Below are positions 7,928 through 9,877 of a stretch of DNA of 9,877 nt, one piece after another. Below the pieces are notes generated by a model, which was not told where the DNA came from, did not search any database, and saw only the letters and a list, made by a program, of their open reading frames with translations. The position numbers were made by a program, and so were the translations under genes. Position 1 is the stretch's first letter, and each line of letters starts with the position of its first letter. The DNA is from Hyphomicrobiales bacterium. Its GTDB lineage: Bacteria > Pseudomonadota > Alphaproteobacteria > Rhizobiales > Beijerinckiaceae. The stretch lies in contig JADJVD010000013.1 of the NCBI GenBank assembly GCA_016716745.1, positions 1 to 9,877 of the forward strand, in the 5' to 3' direction.

Positions 7928-8345
7928 ATGCTGCGCATTGTGACCTCATTGAGCCTGACGATCCTTGTGGCCGCCTGCGCCGGCGAAAGCCCGCCGCAGA
8001 CGGCCGCGCCCGCGCCCGCGCCTGCGCCCTCCCGCCCGGCGGTGGCCGGCGTGCTGGCCGGCCCGCTCGGGCCGGGCCTGACGGACGCCGACAGGGAGGC
8101 GGCGCTGAACGCCGAGATCGCCGCGCTGGAGGCCGGCCAGCGCAAGACCTGGCGGGGCGGCCCCAAAGGCGCGTTCGGCTTCGTCGAGCCAGGCGCCGAG
8201 CAGACCCGCGCCGAGGCGCCTGCCGCGAATACGCGCTGACGGCCTACGTCGCCGGCCGGCCGCGGTCCGGCAAGGGACTCCGCCTGCCGGGACGCGGCGA
8301 CGGGGTGGCGCTTCGTGAGCTGGAGACAGGGCGGCGGACGGGCTG
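7928..8345 (+). CDS. Small outer-membrane-type lipoprotein (surface-antigen-like), frame-broken
   Basis: The ATG at 7928, with a weak GAGG six bases upstream, begins a lipoprotein signal, 'MLRIVTSLSLTILVAACAGE': lipobox V-A-A-C with Cys17 as the lipidated residue. A Pro/Ala-rich linker follows, then 'LGPGLTDADREAALNAEIAA', and after two frame changes (about 8215 and 8280) 'ACREYALTAYVAGRP' and 'CRDAATGWRFVSW'. The pattern of CREY..., a strand, CRD... and GWRFVS resembles the short alphaproteobacterial RT0821/Lpp0805-type surface lipoproteins, which often sit beside the FeuPQ pair. The first frame alone stops at 8239. The true end is uncertain: one possibility is the TGA at 8395-8397, which would overlap the ccmI start as ATGA. 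Function unknown. Confidence 0.7.
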
Positions 8346-8393
8346 CGACGCGTCGTCCCTCCCAAGCCGGTCTTTGGTCTCTATCTCGGCCCC

Positions 8394-9490
8394 ATGATCT
8401 GGGTTCTGTTCGCCGCGCTTTCGGCCGCTGCTCTGGCGGGCGTGCTCATTCCGCTCCTCCGCGCCGATTCGGCGCCGTCGAGCGGGCGCACGGACGCGGC
8501 CTTTTATCGCGACCAGCTCGCTGAAATCGAACGCGATCTCGGCCGCGGCCTGCTGACGGCCGAAGACGCCGACGCCGCCCGCGCCGAAGCGGCGCGGCGG
8601 CTTCTGGCGGCCGCTCCCGACGCACGAGCCGGCCGTCGCCCGGGACAGTCGTCCGGCTCCGCCCGGCGGATCGCGGCGCTCGCGCTCGTGCTCATGGCGC
8701 CGGCGCTGGCGGTCGGCGTCTATCTGCGGCTCGGTCGCCCCGAGCGCCGGATCTGCCGCTGGCCGCGCGGCAGACGACCGATCCCGCCAAGATCGACATC
8801 GAGACGGCGGTCGCCAGGGTTGAAGAGCATCTGCGGCGCAACCCCGAGGATGGTCGCGGTTTCGAGGCGTTGGGGCCGGTCTATATGCGCATGCAGCGCT
8901 ATGGCGACGCCGCCCGCGCCTTCAGCGAGGCCGCGCGGCTGCTGGGCGAAACGCCGGAGCGTCTGTCCGGCGTGGCCGAAGCCGATATCTTCGCCGCGAA
9001 CGGTGTCGTCACCGCGCAGACGCGGCAGACGCTGGAGAAGGCGCTGGCGCTCGACGCCGCCCACCCGCGCACGCTCTATTATCTCGCCCTCGCCGCCGAG
9101 CAGGACAAGGATCCGGCCAGGGCGGTCGCGCTCTACGAACGCATCCTCGCCGGCGCCGGCGCGAACGAACTCGCCGTCGCCGGCGTCCGCCGACGCATCG
9201 CGGCGCTGAAGGGCGCGACCTCGACGCCGGCGCGGCGGCCAGCATCGCCGCCCTGCCGAAGGATCAGCAGCAGACGGCGATCCGCTCGATGGTCGAGGTC
9301 TGGCCGCGCGCCTGTCGGAAAATGGCCAGGATCTTGACGGATGGATGAAGCTCGTGCGCGCGCGCGCGTGCTCAGCCAACCCGACAAGGCGAAAGCGGCG
9401 CTGGGCGAGGCGCGCAAGGCGCTCGCCGCGGATGCGAAGGCCGTCGGCGCGCTCGACGCGCTGGCGCGTGAACTCGGCCTCGAGGGATGA
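8394..9490 (+). CDS. ccmI: Cytochrome c-type biogenesis protein CcmI (CycH), frame-broken
   Basis: CcmI is the membrane-anchored chaperone that holds apocytochrome c for haem ligation by CcmF/CcmH. It starts 'MIWVLFAALSAAALAGVLIP' (first membrane segment), followed by a cytoplasmic loop with 'FYRDQLAEIERDLGRGLL', the family's hallmark, and a second membrane segment, 'IAALALVLMAPALAVGVYL'. The periplasmic part carries TPR-like helices: 'VEEHLRRNPEDGRGFEALG', 'YGDAARAFSEAARLLGE', 'TLYYLALAAEQDKDPARAVA'. The frame changes near 8740, 9222, 9297 and 9365; all pieces align to one protein of about 365 residues, normal for the family, ending 'ALARELGLEG' at 9490. There is no clear ribosome site before the ATG. 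ccmE follows after a single base, as in the usual ccmIEFH operon. Confidence 0.9.
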
Positions 9491-9491
9491 C

Positions 9492-9877
9492 ATGACACGC
9501 AAGGGCAGACGTCTGGCGCTCATCGGCTCGTCGCTCGCGGTCGTCGCGGTCGCCATCGGCCTCGTGCTCTTCGCGATGCGCAGCAATGTGACCTACTTCT
9601 TCAGCCCCGCCGAGATCGTCGAGAAGAACGTGGCGCCCGGGCGCGCCTGCGCGTCGGCGGGCTGGTCAAGCAGGGATCGGTGAAGAAAGCCGGTCAGAAA
9701 GTCCCCTTCGCCATCACCGACACGACTCGCGAACTCGCCATCACCTATCGGCCTGCTGCCCGGCCTGTTTCGCGAAGGGCAGGGCGTCGTCGCCGAGGGC
9801 GTCCTCGAATCGGCGGACCGGTTCACGGCGACGACCGTTCTCGCCAAGCACGACGAAACCTACATGCCGCGCGAAGT
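9492..9877 (+). CDS. ccmE: Cytochrome c-type biogenesis protein CcmE (CycJ), haem chaperone, partial and frame-broken
   Basis: CcmE carries haem in the periplasm from CcmABC(D) to the CcmF/H ligase. It begins 'MTRKGRRLALIGSSLAVVAV', a basic cytoplasmic end and the single membrane anchor, then the typical 'YFFSPAEIVEKNVAPG', 'RLRVGGLVKQGSVKK' and 'VPFAITDTTRELAITY' of the OB-fold domain. The covalent haem-binding motif HxxxY is present as 'HDETY' (His codon 9849-9851), just before the window end. The frame moves near 9640 and 9750 by apparent one- or two-base errors. GAGGGA four bases before the ATG at 9492, inside the end of ccmI, is the likely ribosome site. ccmF and ccmH would be expected beyond the window. 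Confidence 0.92.

Noticed and set aside
9357..9369. Alternating CG run as a structural or regulatory element
   Set aside because: It lies inside ccmI, encodes Arg/Ala codons and coincides with a frame break. It is ordinary for this composition and a likely error site.
1..9877. Pseudogene decay of the particle locus
   Set aside because: Residues between breaks remain conserved, in-frame stops inside conserved stretches are lacking, and essential-type chromosomal genes show the same damage. Error in the sequence fits better.

Overview
The window is very GC-rich, with strong G/C preference at third codon positions. The proteins are alphaproteobacterial, most like Hyphomicrobiales (Rhizobiales): a FeuP/FeuQ-type two-component pair sits next to cytochrome c maturation genes ccmI and ccmE, and the tail protein is of the gene-transfer-agent (GTA) type. 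A Methylocystaceae/Beijerinckiaceae-like host is possible, but the sequence does not settle it. Every gene I can support is on the + strand.

Positions 1-5583 hold the distal end of a phage-like or GTA-like particle locus. It contains the C-terminal part of a giant baseplate/tail-tip 'host specificity' protein (GTA TIM-barrel, then tail domain, 1-3188), a DUF2793 protein running into a long glycine-rich C-terminus (3166-4724), a GH19-type endolysin (4754-5407), and a 59-residue membrane protein that is a holin candidate (5404-5583, start-stop overlap with the endolysin). Together they look like host recognition and tail fibre followed by a lysis pair.

Positions 5636-9877 are ordinary chromosome. 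They hold a secreted PepSY protein (5636-5974), a FeuP-like OmpR-family regulator (6014-6510), a FeuQ-like sensor kinase (6512-7863), a small lipoprotein (7928 to about 8345), ccmI (8394-9490) and the start of ccmE (9492 to the window end). The PepSY protein probably works with the kinase in the envelope. CcmI and CcmE deliver apocytochrome and haem for c-type cytochrome assembly.

The main caution is sequence quality. I count about forty places where a conserved protein continues in a different frame after what looks like a one-base insertion or deletion. They occur in the tail genes and equally in the regulator, kinase, lipoprotein, ccmI and ccmE. The encoded residues on both sides stay conserved, so these are far more likely to be sequencing or assembly errors than gene decay. 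There is also an apparent loss of coding sequence between the regulator and the kinase (near 6510). Spans below for broken genes are the reconstructed ones. I found no tRNA, rRNA, CRISPR array, insertion sequence or attachment site. No gap between genes exceeds about 70 bases.
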